From Ruminococcaceae bacterium UBA5295 (GTDB lineage: Bacteria; Bacillota; Clostridia; Oscillospirales; Acutalibacteraceae), in the NCBI GenBank assembly GCA_002411365.1, contig DHSD01000005.1:1-40571 (forward strand): a stretch of 40,571 nt of DNA, written 5' to 3'. Every line of letters begins with the position of its first letter. Positions within the stretch are counted from its first letter, which is position 1. Made by a program: the position numbers and the translations under genes. Of the stretch, positions 7,785-16,454 are shown in pieces. The notes under the pieces are model-generated. The model was not told the DNA's origin. It searched no databases and saw nothing but the letters and a program-made list of their open reading frames with translations.

Positions 7785-7828
7785 GCGCCTTGAGCCATGC
7801 CTTAAAAAACAGCTCAAGGCGTAATTTT
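7785..7828 (+). terminator. Terminator of the thiamine operon
   Basis: CGCCTTGAGC (7786-7795) pairs perfectly with GCTCAAGGCG (7812-7821) around a 16-base loop, followed by a short T-rich tail. Confidence 0.6.
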
Positions 7829-7937
7829 GTATCTATGGATTTTATGAACGGCAGAATAAATTGTGGCACTAAAATTCAGGCCTTAATTATTCCCATGAAA
7901 GCTGTCCTTTTTTGTTGCCGGCCGCGGCATCATTTGA

Positions 7938-8372
7938 ATAGACTGGCTTTACAGGATTGTGATTTTTCAAGAAGTCCCAACCTGTATTATCAATGGGCTT
8001 ACGACCGCGGCCGGTGTATGGGTAACGGCAGGCGTTGGCCTTGCAATCGGTGCGAGGCTCTATGCTATTGAAATTGCTGCTACTGTCATAATACTTATCA
8101 TACAGATAGTGCTGCATAAAGACATCAAATGGCTGCATATGCCTGAAGCTGAGCAGATTACAATACGCATGGAACAAAATAGCAATGCACTTTCAAACGT
8201 TCAGGACTATTTGAAGAAAAATAATATAGACATTATAAATGTTAAAGCGGAAAAAATGGGCGATAATATACTTGAGACTGAATTTTATGTGAAACTGCCT
8301 TAAAACTACAATGTTTCAAAACTCATAAATCTTCTTAATAAAAACCCGAGCATAAAGTCGATTGAATGCTGA
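7938..8372 (+). pseudogene. Degraded MgtC/SapB-family gene (C-terminal remnant)
   Basis: The reading frame from about 7947 encodes only the distal part of an MgtC-family membrane protein: INGLTTAAGVWVTAGVGLA, then a hydrophobic helix and a soluble C-terminal domain ending YVKLP. Two lesions are visible. The N-terminal membrane helices are missing, because the frame is closed by TGA at 7935 and no upstream frame continues the homology. A TAA at 8301 also interrupts a frame that resumes with plausible family sequence (NYNVSKLINLLNKNPSIKSI) up to TGA at 8370. A GTG at 7959 could start a 114-residue fragment, but no ribosome site supports it. Full MgtC proteins are about 220 residues. Confidence 0.75.
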
Positions 8373-8410
8373 TACACGGCGCTGATTCGCTGCTGGCAGA
8401 AATTTTTATG

Positions 8411-8439
8411 TTGAATTAAATGCCCCGAAATGATACAAT
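8411..8439 (+). promoter_or_regulatory. Sigma-A promoter for recJ-rel
   Basis: TTGAAT at 8411-8416 and TACAAT at 8434-8439 are separated by 17 bases; the recJ start follows 27 bases later. Confidence 0.65.
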
Positions 8440-8466
8440 TAAAAAACATGGGGCAGGTGGGAGTAG

Positions 8467-10530
8467 TTGGGAATCAAGAAATGGCATGTGCAGTCGTTTG
8501 ACCGCACGTCGGCAAAAAAGTTTGCCGCAGAAGCAGGAGTTTCACCGCTTCTTGCCGTCTTGCTGCAGACACGCGGAGTATCCAGCATAAAACAGGCGGA
8601 AGAAATGCTTTCAGATGATATTTCACTTTCCGACCCGCTTTTGCTGCCGGACATGGCAGCAGCGGTTGAGCGTATAAGAAAAGCGCTTGATGATTTTGAA
8701 AAAATCGCTGTTTACGGTGACTATGATGCGGACGGTGTCACAGCTACCGCAATGGTATATTCATATCTTGAGGCAAGTGGCGGCAACGTCATTTATTATA
8801 TCCCGGACCGTGAAAAAGAGGGATATGGGCTTAACAAAAACGCAGTTGATGCACTGCATTCGCAAGGGGTAAAACTGATACTCACTGTTGACAATGGAAT
8901 TTCCTCTGCCGAAGAAGTCGACTATGCAAAAAAGCTCGGAATCGATACGATAATTACAGACCATCATCAGCCCGGTGACACGCTGCCTAAGGCCGTTGCT
9001 GTTGTCGACGCATGGCGCAAGGACTGCAGCTGCCCTTACCGCAGTTATTCCGGCGCAGGCGTGGCTTTTAAGCTCCTTACGGCGCTTGAAGGCCCGGAAG
9101 GCACACAGGCTGTTATTGAAAATTACACCGATTTGGCAGCTATAGGCACTATAGGTGATGTGGTGCCTCTCACAGGTGAAAATAGGATGCTTGTCAAATA
9201 CGGCCTTAAGCTTATTTCGCGGACTGACCGCATTGGGCTAAAATCCCTGCTTGAGCTTGCCGGAGTGGAAGGGCGCCAACTTACGGCGGAAACGGTTGCT
9301 TTCACTGTTGTGCCGCGCATAAATGCAACAGGCCGTATTGGCACGTCGGACTGTGCGGTCCGTCTGCTGGTAACGGAGTCGCCGGAAGAAGCCGGAGAAC
9401 TTGCAGCACAGGTGTGCAGGGATAACGGTGTCCGCAGGCAGACTGAAGACGATATTTTCAGCCAAGCGATGGAAAAAATTTACAGCAGCCCATCCATCAT
9501 TTTCGACCGCGTTATGGTTGTGGCGGGTGAGGGGTGGCATCAGGGTGTTATAGGCATTGTCGCTTCAAAAATAACCGAATGTTTTGGCAAACCGTGCATA
9601 GTTGTTTCTTGCTCCGGCAAAGAAGCGCGCGGCTCAGGAAGGAGCATTGAGGGCTTTTCGCTTTTTGATGCAGTATGGAGCTGCAGGGATTTGCTGACGC
9701 GTTTCGGAGGCCATCCAATGGCTGCAGGTATGTCGCTGCCGTCTGAGAACGTTGAAAAACTGCGTGAGCGCATAAACCAGTACGCGGCATCGCTTGGCAA
9801 GCCGATGCCTGTACAGGTGCTTAGCATCGACTGCCTGCTTAAACCGGACAAGCTTTCTGTCGAGATACCGAAAAGCCTTAAATCGCTGGAGCCGTTCGGG
9901 GCTGCCAACCCGCACCCGCTGTTTGGCCTTTTCGGCATGACCATAGGAGATATTACGCCGGTCGGCGGCGGAAAGCATCTTCGTGTTTCAGTGCAGAAGG
10001 GCACAGCATCTGTGCTATGCATGAAGTTCGGGACGACGCTCGGTGAGTTTCCTTACAAGAAGGGCAACACAGTCGACATGGCCGTCAAGCTTCAGGTTAA
10101 TTCTTTTAATGGCATGGATTCACTTACCGTGGTTATACGTGAGATGCGTTTTGCCGGAACGGATGAAGATGCCCTTATAAAAGGGCAGGCACTGTATGAA
10201 AAATTTCGCAGGGGTGAACAGCTGACTGAACAGGAAAGCACAGCGGTGCTTCCCAACCGCAGCGACTGCGTTTCGGTTTACCGTGTGCTCCGCAGCATGG
10301 GCGAATACAATGGTACGCTTGAGGACCTTTTCTGCCGTATTGAGAAAGGCAGTAATTTTGCAGAGTTCCTGGTAATCATGGATATATTTTCAGAGCGCGG
10401 GCTTATCAGCAGGGTTCGAAAGAGAACTGTATATCATATTCAGGTGGTGCCAAATCACAGCAAAGTGTGTCTTGCAGAATCGCCGATTATCAAGTCTTTA
10501 CATAATTCTAACGAAAGCCAAAGCCGGTGA
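8467..10530 (+). CDS. recJ: Single-stranded-DNA-specific exonuclease RecJ
   Basis: A 687-residue 5'-3' exonuclease acting in recombinational and mismatch repair. The DHH phosphoesterase core is intact: VYGDYDADG (D85, D87, D89), TVDNGIS, DHHQPG (D165-H166-H167) and the GDVVPL motif. The DHHA1 domain follows with HQGVIGIVASKI, GSGRS and the glycine-rich GGHPMAAGMSL, then the OB-fold region and a C-terminal extension of about 120 residues. The start is TTG at 8467 behind a GCAGGTGGGAG site. It overlaps rel by 4 bases (GTGA), so the two are translationally coupled. The apt gene often found between recJ and rel in Firmicutes is missing here. Confidence 0.95.
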   Translation: MGIKKWHVQSFDRTSAKKFAAEAGVSPLLAVLLQTRGVSSIKQAEEMLSDDISLSDPLLLPDMAAAVERIRKALDDFEKIAVYGDYDADGVTATAMVYSYLEASGGNVIYYIPDREKEGYGLNKNAVDALHSQGVKLILTVDNGISSAEEVDYAKKLGIDTIITDHHQPGDTLPKAVAVVDAWRKDCSCPYRSYSGAGVAFKLLTALEGPEGTQAVIENYTDLAAIGTIGDVVPLTGENRMLVKYGLKLISRTDRIGLKSLLELAGVEGRQLTAETVAFTVVPRINATGRIGTSDCAVRLLVTESPEEAGELAAQVCRDNGVRRQTEDDIFSQAMEKIYSSPSIIFDRVMVVAGEGWHQGVIGIVASKITECFGKPCIVVSCSGKEARGSGRSIEGFSLFDAVWSCRDLLTRFGGHPMAAGMSLPSENVEKLRERINQYAASLGKPMPVQVLSIDCLLKPDKLSVEIPKSLKSLEPFGAANPHPLFGLFGMTIGDITPVGGGKHLRVSVQKGTASVLCMKFGTTLGEFPYKKGNTVDMAVKLQVNSFNGMDSLTVVIREMRFAGTDEDALIKGQALYEKFRRGEQLTEQESTAVLPNRSDCVSVYRVLRSMGEYNGTLEDLFCRIEKGSNFAEFLVIMDIFSERGLISRVRKRTVYHIQVVPNHSKVCLAESPIIKSLHNSNESQSR

Positions 10531-12719
10531 ACAGAAAAATGGCATACCCAATGAAAACATTTGACGATTTGACTGCCCTCATGAAGGCAAGCGAGCATAA
10601 TTATGACATAGACCTGATTGAGCGCGCGTATCGGCTTGCGGTGGAGTCACATAAAAATCAACGGCGGCTTTCCGGCGCACCATATATTTCTCACCCTGTT
10701 GCTGTAGCGTGCATACTCGTAGAGCTCGGCATGGATTCCGAATCGGTCGCAACGGGACTTCTGCACGATGTTGTGGAAGATACGCCGGTAACGCTTGACC
10801 AGATAAAAAAGGAGTTCGGCAGTGAAATTGCCGGCCTTACAGACGGCGTGACAAAGCTTGGCCGCATACCATATTCTTCACGTGAAGTGCAGCAGGCGGA
10901 AAACCTGCGCAAAATGCTGATTGCCATGAATCAGGATATCCGCGTGATAATCGTCAAGCTGGCAGACCGCCTGCACAATATGCGCACAATCGAGTTTATG
11001 CCGCCGCAGAAGCAGCGTGACAAGGCCCTCGAAAATATGGAGGTCTATGCACCTATTGCGCACCGCCTCGGCATACGCGCCGTAAAGGAAGAGCTTGAAG
11101 ACCTTTCGCTGCGCATACTTGACCCTGTTGCATACAAGGAAATTGAGAGCGGCCTTGCCCTGCGCGCGAATGAGCGCAAGGAGTTTATTGAGCTGACTAA
11201 AAAGCGCATAAACGAACGTGTTTCCAGCATTATACCTAATGTTTACCTTGAAGGGCGCGTAAAGAGCATAACCGGCATTTACCGCAAGATGTTCATACAG
11301 GGTCGCTCAATGGACGAGATATATGATATTTACGCTGTGCGTGTGATTGTGGATACGGTTAATGACTGCTACAACGTGCTCGGCATTATACACGATATGT
11401 TCCGGCCACTGCCAAACAGGTTTAAGGATTATATTTCTACGCCGAAGCCGAATATGTACCAGTCGCTGCACACAACTGTAATAGGCAAGGAAGGCATTCC
11501 GTTTGAGGTGCAGATACGCACATGGGAAATGCACCATACGGCTGAATATGGCATCGCGGCTCACTGGAAGTATAAGCTCGGCATGGCAGGCAAGGAGGAT
11601 TCGTTCGAGAAACGTCTTTCGTGGATACGCCAGATGCTCGACAATGAAAAGGACAGCGAAGATGCTACCGACCTTGTACGCACTATAAAGTCGGACCTTG
11701 CGCCGGAAGATGTTTTCGTCTTTACACCAAAGGGCGATGTTATAAACCTTCCTGCCGGCTCAACGGTGATTGATTTTGCCTACGCTATACACAGTGCCGT
11801 AGGAAACAGGATGACGGGTGCAAAAGTTGACAAGCGCATTGTGCCGCTTGATTACTGCCTGAAAACAGGCGAAATAGCTGAAGTGCTGACTTCAAAAGAA
11901 GCCCGCGGCCCAAGCCGCGACTGGCTGAATATTGTAAAAACGAGCGAAGCGAGAAATAAAATCCGCAACTGGTTCAAGCATGAGAAACGCGATGAAAATA
12001 TCGCTGAGGGCAAAAACTCGGTAGAGCGTGAGCTGCGCCACAATAATGTTGATATAAGTGAAAAAAGCCTTAACGATGCCCTCAGTAAGTTTGCACCTCG
12101 CAACAACTGTGCCACGGTTGATGACGTCTATGCCGCGATAGGCTATGGCGGAATTTCACTGTGGAAGATAATGCCGAAAATTAAGGAAGCATGGCAGAAA
12201 GAACGCGCTGATACGGCACCAATCCATCTGCCACAAAAGCCTGAGCGCCAGGTGCCATATGGCAAAAGCTCGATTGGCATTGTTGTAGATGGCATGGATA
12301 ACTGCCTTGTAAAGTTCGCACGTTGCTGCAACCCGCTGCCTGGCGACGATATTATAGGCTTTATAACGCGCGGCTTTGGCGTTTCTATCCATAAGCGCAG
12401 CTGCTCCAATGTACCAAAGGATATAAGCAAAGCCGCCGAACCTGAGCGCTGGGTAAAGGTTCACTGGGCGGGCGAAATCTGCGAGAGGTTTAAGACTACG
12501 CTGGAAATTGTCGCGGGAGACCGTTCCGGGCTTCTCGCAGACATAACGCAGCAGCTGTTTAACATGCACCTTTTTATTTATTCCCTTAACTCAAGGGAGG
12601 CAAAAGACGGTAGCGCTTTCATATCAGCGACGATTTCTGTTAAAAATATCGAGGAACTTAAGACGATAGTCCAGCGCCTTTCCAAAATTGTCGGCGTCGT
12701 GTCAATACGCCGCACATGA
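10527..12719 (+). CDS. rel: Bifunctional (p)ppGpp synthetase/hydrolase Rel
   Basis: A 730-residue stringent-response enzyme that makes (p)ppGpp from GTP/GDP and ATP on starved ribosomes and also hydrolyses it. Domains in order: HD hydrolase (about 45-150, with GLLHDVVEDT giving H79-D80), synthetase (about 235-350, with YQSLHTTVIG near 310), TGS (about 395-455), a helical region, a zinc-finger-like segment with CCNPLPGDDIIGF, and ACT (about 655-728). The intact HD motif argues for hydrolase activity, so this is Rel rather than RelA. The GTG at 10527 overlaps the recJ stop codon. Confidence 0.95.
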   Translation: MNRKMAYPMKTFDDLTALMKASEHNYDIDLIERAYRLAVESHKNQRRLSGAPYISHPVAVACILVELGMDSESVATGLLHDVVEDTPVTLDQIKKEFGSEIAGLTDGVTKLGRIPYSSREVQQAENLRKMLIAMNQDIRVIIVKLADRLHNMRTIEFMPPQKQRDKALENMEVYAPIAHRLGIRAVKEELEDLSLRILDPVAYKEIESGLALRANERKEFIELTKKRINERVSSIIPNVYLEGRVKSITGIYRKMFIQGRSMDEIYDIYAVRVIVDTVNDCYNVLGIIHDMFRPLPNRFKDYISTPKPNMYQSLHTTVIGKEGIPFEVQIRTWEMHHTAEYGIAAHWKYKLGMAGKEDSFEKRLSWIRQMLDNEKDSEDATDLVRTIKSDLAPEDVFVFTPKGDVINLPAGSTVIDFAYAIHSAVGNRMTGAKVDKRIVPLDYCLKTGEIAEVLTSKEARGPSRDWLNIVKTSEARNKIRNWFKHEKRDENIAEGKNSVERELRHNNVDISEKSLNDALSKFAPRNNCATVDDVYAAIGYGGISLWKIMPKIKEAWQKERADTAPIHLPQKPERQVPYGKSSIGIVVDGMDNCLVKFARCCNPLPGDDIIGFITRGFGVSIHKRSCSNVPKDISKAAEPERWVKVHWAGEICERFKTTLEIVAGDRSGLLADITQQLFNMHLFIYSLNSREAKDGSAFISATISVKNIEELKTIVQRLSKIVGVVSIRRT

Positions 12720-12758
12720 GAATATTATAGGGACGGCGGCTGAGAAGGAGGACTCTTT

Positions 12759-13379
12759 TTGCAGATTACTAAGATTGCAGGTGGCCCGATCCCAACAAAC
12801 TGCTACCTGCTAAAAGATGATGAGACCGGTGCTTCAGCCGTAATTGACCCGGGCTTTGAGAGCAGCGGACTGAATGACATTGTCATGAAAAATGGAAAAG
12901 TTGAAAAAATTCTGCTGACGCACGGCCATTTTGACCACATTTCAGGTGTTCAGGCTCTGAAAAAAATGACAGGTGCAAAAGTTTACCTTTATGTTGATGA
13001 GCTCCTTTTTGCCAAAGACAGCACTCTTAACCTTGCAGGTGCGTTTTTCGGCTCACAGGTGCCGCCGTTTCAGGTGGATATGCCAATGAGTGACGGTGAC
13101 ACCATACAGCTTGGCAGCCTTACCATCCGCGTTATGCACACACCGGGCCACACTGTTGGCGGCTGCTGTTTTATAGTTAAAGACGTGATCTTTTCGGGCG
13201 ATACGCTTATGAAGCTGAGCTGCGGGCGCACAGACTGCCCAACCGGGAATTATTCGCAGATGCTTGACTCCCTGCGGAAATTGGGTTCCCTTAAAGGCGA
13301 CTACCATGTCTATCCAGGCCATGGCTCAGAGACTACGCTCGGCTATGAGCGCAAAAACAATTCTTATTTTGGGATTTAA
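12759..13379 (+). CDS. MBL-fold metallo-hydrolase (glyoxalase II-like)
   Basis: A 206-residue metallo-beta-lactamase-fold hydrolase. The metal-binding motifs are complete: THGHFDH (HxHxDH) near residue 51, the His in HTPGHT, the Asp in FSGDTLM and the terminal His in YPGHGSETT. The compact size, without the long C-terminal domain of true glyoxalase II, resembles the YcbL subgroup. The substrate is unknown; thioesters are likely for this group. The start is TTG at 12759 behind a strong AAGGAGG site. It lies between rel and hemZ, with 39 bases before it and 4 bases after it. Confidence 0.88.
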   Translation: MQITKIAGGPIPTNCYLLKDDETGASAVIDPGFESSGLNDIVMKNGKVEKILLTHGHFDHISGVQALKKMTGAKVYLYVDELLFAKDSTLNLAGAFFGSQVPPFQVDMPMSDGDTIQLGSLTIRVMHTPGHTVGGCCFIVKDVIFSGDTLMKLSCGRTDCPTGNYSQMLDSLRKLGSLKGDYHVYPGHGSETTLGYERKNNSYFGI

Positions 13380-13383
13380 CATT

Positions 13384-14853
13384 ATGACACTTATTATAGA
13401 CAGCCACCCATTTAGTTATGAAATGGAAAACCTGTGCAGGCTTTTTTATCCCCAGAGCAGGATAAAAGTAGTTTCGGAACCGTGTGAGGACGATACTGTG
13501 GTCTATACAGGTATAAAAAAACACACTGACGGCAGTTGCCTGATGACCGTACGGTTTAAAGCGGGAACAACCGAAAAAGCCAGCGCATCAATTATTCCGG
13601 CAGGCACAGAAGAGCGCGAGGTACAGCGACGCATGGCCGTATCGCTGTGGAAAATCCTTTCGAGCGCGCTTGGCTGTCGGCCCCAATGGGGAATCCTGAC
13701 GGGAGTAAGGCCGCTCAAGCTTTTCGGCAGGCTGGCTTCTGAAAAAGGTGAAGAATTTGCATGCGGTTTCTTCCGCGATAAATTTCTCGTTTCGCCTGAA
13801 AAAACGGAGCTTGCGCGCACTGCCTGGAACAACCAGAAAAATTTTTTGGCTCTGTCGCGGCCCGATTATTTCAGCCTTTACATTGCCATACCATTCTGCC
13901 CAACAAGATGCTCTTACTGCTCTTTCGTTTCATCGTCAGTCGAAAAGGCATTCCACCTTGTCCCACAGTATGTAGACCTTCTCTGTGATGAGATAAGGCG
14001 TACGGCACAGATAGCCAAAGATCTCAGGCTGCATCTGCAGACAGTTTATATAGGAGGCGGCACGCCGACAGTGCTTTCAGCTTCCCAGCTTGCCAACGTT
14101 ATCGGCGCTGTCAATTCGAATTTTGACCTTTCGCTTTGCCGCGAATTTACTGTGGAAGCCGGCAGGCCAGATACGATTACTGAGGAAAAACTTAAAGTGA
14201 TGAAGAGTGGCGGCGTCACGCGTATAAGTATTAACCCACAGACGCTTAACGACGAAGTTTTAAGAGAAATCGGCAGGAAGCACACATCGTCGCAGATTAT
14301 TGAGGCTTTTGGCCTTGCACGGCGTCTTGGTTTCGATGATATCAATATGGACATAATCGCCGGCCTGCCTAAAGACAGCCTTGAAAGCTTTTTGCAGACG
14401 ATTCATAAAGTCATCCAGCTTTCGCCGGAATGCGTAACGGTCCATACACTTTCGATAAAAAAGGCGGCACGCCTTAACCATGAAAAAGCAGCGCCTGTTT
14501 CATGCAGCGCTGAAACAACTGCGGAAATGCTCAGGAATGCCTATTCTGTTTTGCCGCAGAGCGGGTACCACCCTTATTACCTCTACAGGCAGAGCCGCAT
14601 GGTAGGCAACCTTGAAAACACAGGCTGGTCAAAGCCTGGCCGCGAAAACCTTTACAATGTGCTGATAATGGAAGAATGCCAGACAATACTTGCATGCGGC
14701 GCCGGTGCTGTAACCAAGCTGAAAGACCCATACTCGAACCGTATTGAGCGAATATTCAACTTTAAATATCCGTATGAATATATTGGGCGCTATAAGGAAT
14801 TGATAGCCCGGAAGAATGGGGTGAAAGAATTTTATGGAACAACAAAAGACTAA
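13384..14853 (+). CDS. hemZ: HemZ-type radical SAM protein (oxygen-independent coproporphyrinogen dehydrogenase-like)
   Basis: A 489-residue radical-SAM protein of the HemZ branch. CPTRCSYC (about residues 172-179) supplies the C-x3-C-x2-C cluster motif, followed by YIGGGTPT. A segment of about 165 residues precedes the cluster, as in HemZ and unlike HemN. The biochemical role of HemZ is less secure than that of HemN; it is usually annotated as coproporphyrinogen III oxidation, and no other heme gene is nearby. The ATG at 13384 was chosen over an earlier in-frame codon at 13264, because that would overlap the MBL gene by more than 100 bases. It overlaps the kinase gene by 20 bases. Confidence 0.88.
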   Translation: MTLIIDSHPFSYEMENLCRLFYPQSRIKVVSEPCEDDTVVYTGIKKHTDGSCLMTVRFKAGTTEKASASIIPAGTEEREVQRRMAVSLWKILSSALGCRPQWGILTGVRPLKLFGRLASEKGEEFACGFFRDKFLVSPEKTELARTAWNNQKNFLALSRPDYFSLYIAIPFCPTRCSYCSFVSSSVEKAFHLVPQYVDLLCDEIRRTAQIAKDLRLHLQTVYIGGGTPTVLSASQLANVIGAVNSNFDLSLCREFTVEAGRPDTITEEKLKVMKSGGVTRISINPQTLNDEVLREIGRKHTSSQIIEAFGLARRLGFDDINMDIIAGLPKDSLESFLQTIHKVIQLSPECVTVHTLSIKKAARLNHEKAAPVSCSAETTAEMLRNAYSVLPQSGYHPYYLYRQSRMVGNLENTGWSKPGRENLYNVLIMEECQTILACGAGAVTKLKDPYSNRIERIFNFKYPYEYIGRYKELIARKNGVKEFYGTTKD

Positions 14854-15790
14854 GTTCGTTTCTTACCGCAACAGTGTTGAAGACATCAATAGCTCGGTAC
14901 GCAAGGACGCGAAGGGCTTTGTGCTGAAAACAGAAGAAGCATATCATAAAAATATTGCGGAAATCGCACAGCTAATCGCGGGCAAAAATCCAATGTGCAA
15001 ACTTGTAATGATTGCTGGGCCTTCAAGCAGCGGGAAAACAACAACAGCCCATTTACTTAAAAAAGCTTTGGAAGAAGACGGCGTTGGCTGTGTGAGCATT
15101 TCACTCGATGATTTTTACCGAGGGGGAAACATGGCACCAATGCTTTCGAACGGAAAACGTGACTATGAGTGCCTTGAGGCCCTAAATGTAGGGGAGATAC
15201 AGAACTGCCTTGCCAACCTTGTGAAAAACAGCCGCTGCGAGATGCCTGTATTCGATTTTGAGCAGCATATCCCTTACCCGCATCGCAGGCAGGTTGTACT
15301 GCATGAGCGCGAAGTTGTCGTAGTGGAAGGGATACATGCACTTAACCCTGTTTTGCTTAGCACTGTGCCGGAATCGCGTGTGCACCGCATTTATATAAGC
15401 GTTAAGCAGGGCATAATGGACGGGGGAAAAACAATTCTCGGGCCGAACGATATCCGCCTTGTACGCCGTATGGTGCGCGATTATAATTTCAGGCGGACGA
15501 GTCCGGATGAAACGCTTTCGATGTGGCCGAATGTAATGCACGGCGAATACAAGTACATAAAGCCATTTAGAAAAAGTGCCGACCTTACAATAAATTCTTT
15601 TCACGCCTATGAGCTCTGCGTGCTTAAACAGCAGGCCCTCAAGCTCCTTTGCACTGTGCCTGAAAGCAGCTGCAATTACAATACTGCACAGAATTTGGCA
15701 GGCGCACTTGAGCGCTTTGATGAAGTTGATACGCCGCTCGTGCCTAAGACATCAATTATTCGTGAATTTATTGGTGGAGGCCTTGAATAG
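14834..15790 (+). CDS. Uridine kinase-like nucleoside kinase
   Basis: A 318-residue P-loop kinase of the uridine kinase/phosphoribulokinase family. The Walker A motif GPSSSGKTTTA lies near residues 62-72, the ISLDDFYR strand carries the catalytic Asp, and VVVEGIHALNP follows as the Walker B-like segment. The N-terminal 50 residues replace the larger TGS-containing extension found in some clostridial relatives. The substrate is not certain; uridine or cytidine is the usual assignment. It overlaps the end of hemZ, with its start inside the hemZ coding region, and closes this operon. Confidence 0.85.
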   Translation: MEQQKTKFVSYRNSVEDINSSVRKDAKGFVLKTEEAYHKNIAEIAQLIAGKNPMCKLVMIAGPSSSGKTTTAHLLKKALEEDGVGCVSISLDDFYRGGNMAPMLSNGKRDYECLEALNVGEIQNCLANLVKNSRCEMPVFDFEQHIPYPHRRQVVLHEREVVVVEGIHALNPVLLSTVPESRVHRIYISVKQGIMDGGKTILGPNDIRLVRRMVRDYNFRRTSPDETLSMWPNVMHGEYKYIKPFRKSADLTINSFHAYELCVLKQQALKLLCTVPESSCNYNTAQNLAGALERFDEVDTPLVPKTSIIREFIGGGLE

Positions 15791-15792
15791 AG

Positions 15793-15822
15793 TTGCATTT
15801 TTTACTTTTATCGTGCTATAAT
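15793..15822 (+). promoter_or_regulatory. Sigma-A promoter for the zinc-ribbon gene
   Basis: TTGCAT at 15793-15798 and a perfect TATAAT at 15817-15822 are separated by 18 bases, with a TG just upstream of the -10 hexamer. An AAGGAGG ribosome site follows. Confidence 0.72.
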
Positions 15823-15847
15823 AGCAAACAAAAAGGAGGACGCTGCT

Positions 15848-16273
15848 ATGGGAATGCTGGATGATTTTATTGTCAACGCAAAATCGGCAGCCAGCGCTGT
15901 CGGGAAACAAGCTTCCAAATTTGCGGACGTTTCGAAGCTGCGCATCAATGCTGCGGACTTGAAAAATGATATTTCCAAACATTTTGAAGCACTTGGCCGG
16001 GTAGTTTATGATGCGAAGAAAACTGGAAGCGACTCTGCACAGGCAGTTTCCGATGCAGTCGCATCAATTGACAGCCTGCAGGAACAGCTTGATGCGGTAA
16101 ACAGTCAGATTGCTTCCGCAAATGCAAAGACTATATGCAGCCATTGCGGGCAGGAAAACTCGAAGGACGCTGTTTTCTGCAGCAAATGCGGCTACAAGCT
16201 TATGGAAGATGACAGTTCGGCAGATGATTCGCAGGGCGGCAGTTCAAATACTGGAAACTCTGCGGAAAAATAG
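15848..16273 (+). CDS. Zinc-ribbon protein with a coiled-coil N-terminus
   Basis: A 141-residue protein with no recognised enzymatic domain. Residues 1-95 are helical and Ala-rich with heptad character, and include a segment that resembles small periplasmic or stress coiled-coil proteins. Residues about 97-118 form a zinc ribbon with two CxxC knuckles (CSHC and CSKC). The tail is acidic and Ser/Gly-rich. It has its own strong promoter, an AAGGAGG site and a terminator, so it is expressed alone. The function is unknown; protein-protein or nucleic-acid binding are both possible. Confidence 0.75.
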   Translation: MGMLDDFIVNAKSAASAVGKQASKFADVSKLRINAADLKNDISKHFEALGRVVYDAKKTGSDSAQAVSDAVASIDSLQEQLDAVNSQIASANAKTICSHCGQENSKDAVFCSKCGYKLMEDDSSADDSQGGSSNTGNSAEK

Positions 16274-16294
16274 AATGTGGAATCTATGCAACAT

Positions 16295-16324
16295 GGGGGA
16301 GGATTATCCTCTCCCTTTCTTTTG
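16295..16324 (+). terminator. Terminator of the zinc-ribbon gene
   Basis: GGGGGAGGA (16295-16303) pairs with TCCTCTCCC (16307-16315) with one G-T wobble, and TTTCTTTT follows. Confidence 0.7.
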
Positions 16325-16399
16325 GCAAAGTATGCGTCTGTTTATGTGCAATTCTACAAGTGCTGCCATTGGTGCACCGCCTGCGGGAAAAACATAAAA

Positions 16400-16429
16400 A
16401 CATATTGAAAGCGAGCTTTTGCATAGATT
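16400..16429 (+). promoter_or_regulatory. Candidate sigma-E (mother-cell) promoter upstream of the spoVB-like gene
   Basis: ACATATT at 16400-16406 and CATAGATT at 16422-16429 are separated by 15 bases. Each element differs by one base from the Bacillus sigma-E consensus (KMATATT and CATACAHT). The gene context (SpoVB family, sigma-E-dependent in Bacillus) makes it plausible, but the match is by eye only. Confidence 0.42.
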
Positions 16430-16454
16430 TACACAATAGAACGGATGTGTTGCG

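Noticed and set aside
7790..8071. A 93-codon open frame after thiE
   Set aside because: It begins inside the thi terminator hairpin and reads the mgtC remnant in the wrong frame.
13264..13383. Extended N-terminus for hemZ
   Set aside because: The extension would overlap the MBL gene by more than 100 bases, while an ATG with the normal family start lies at 13384.
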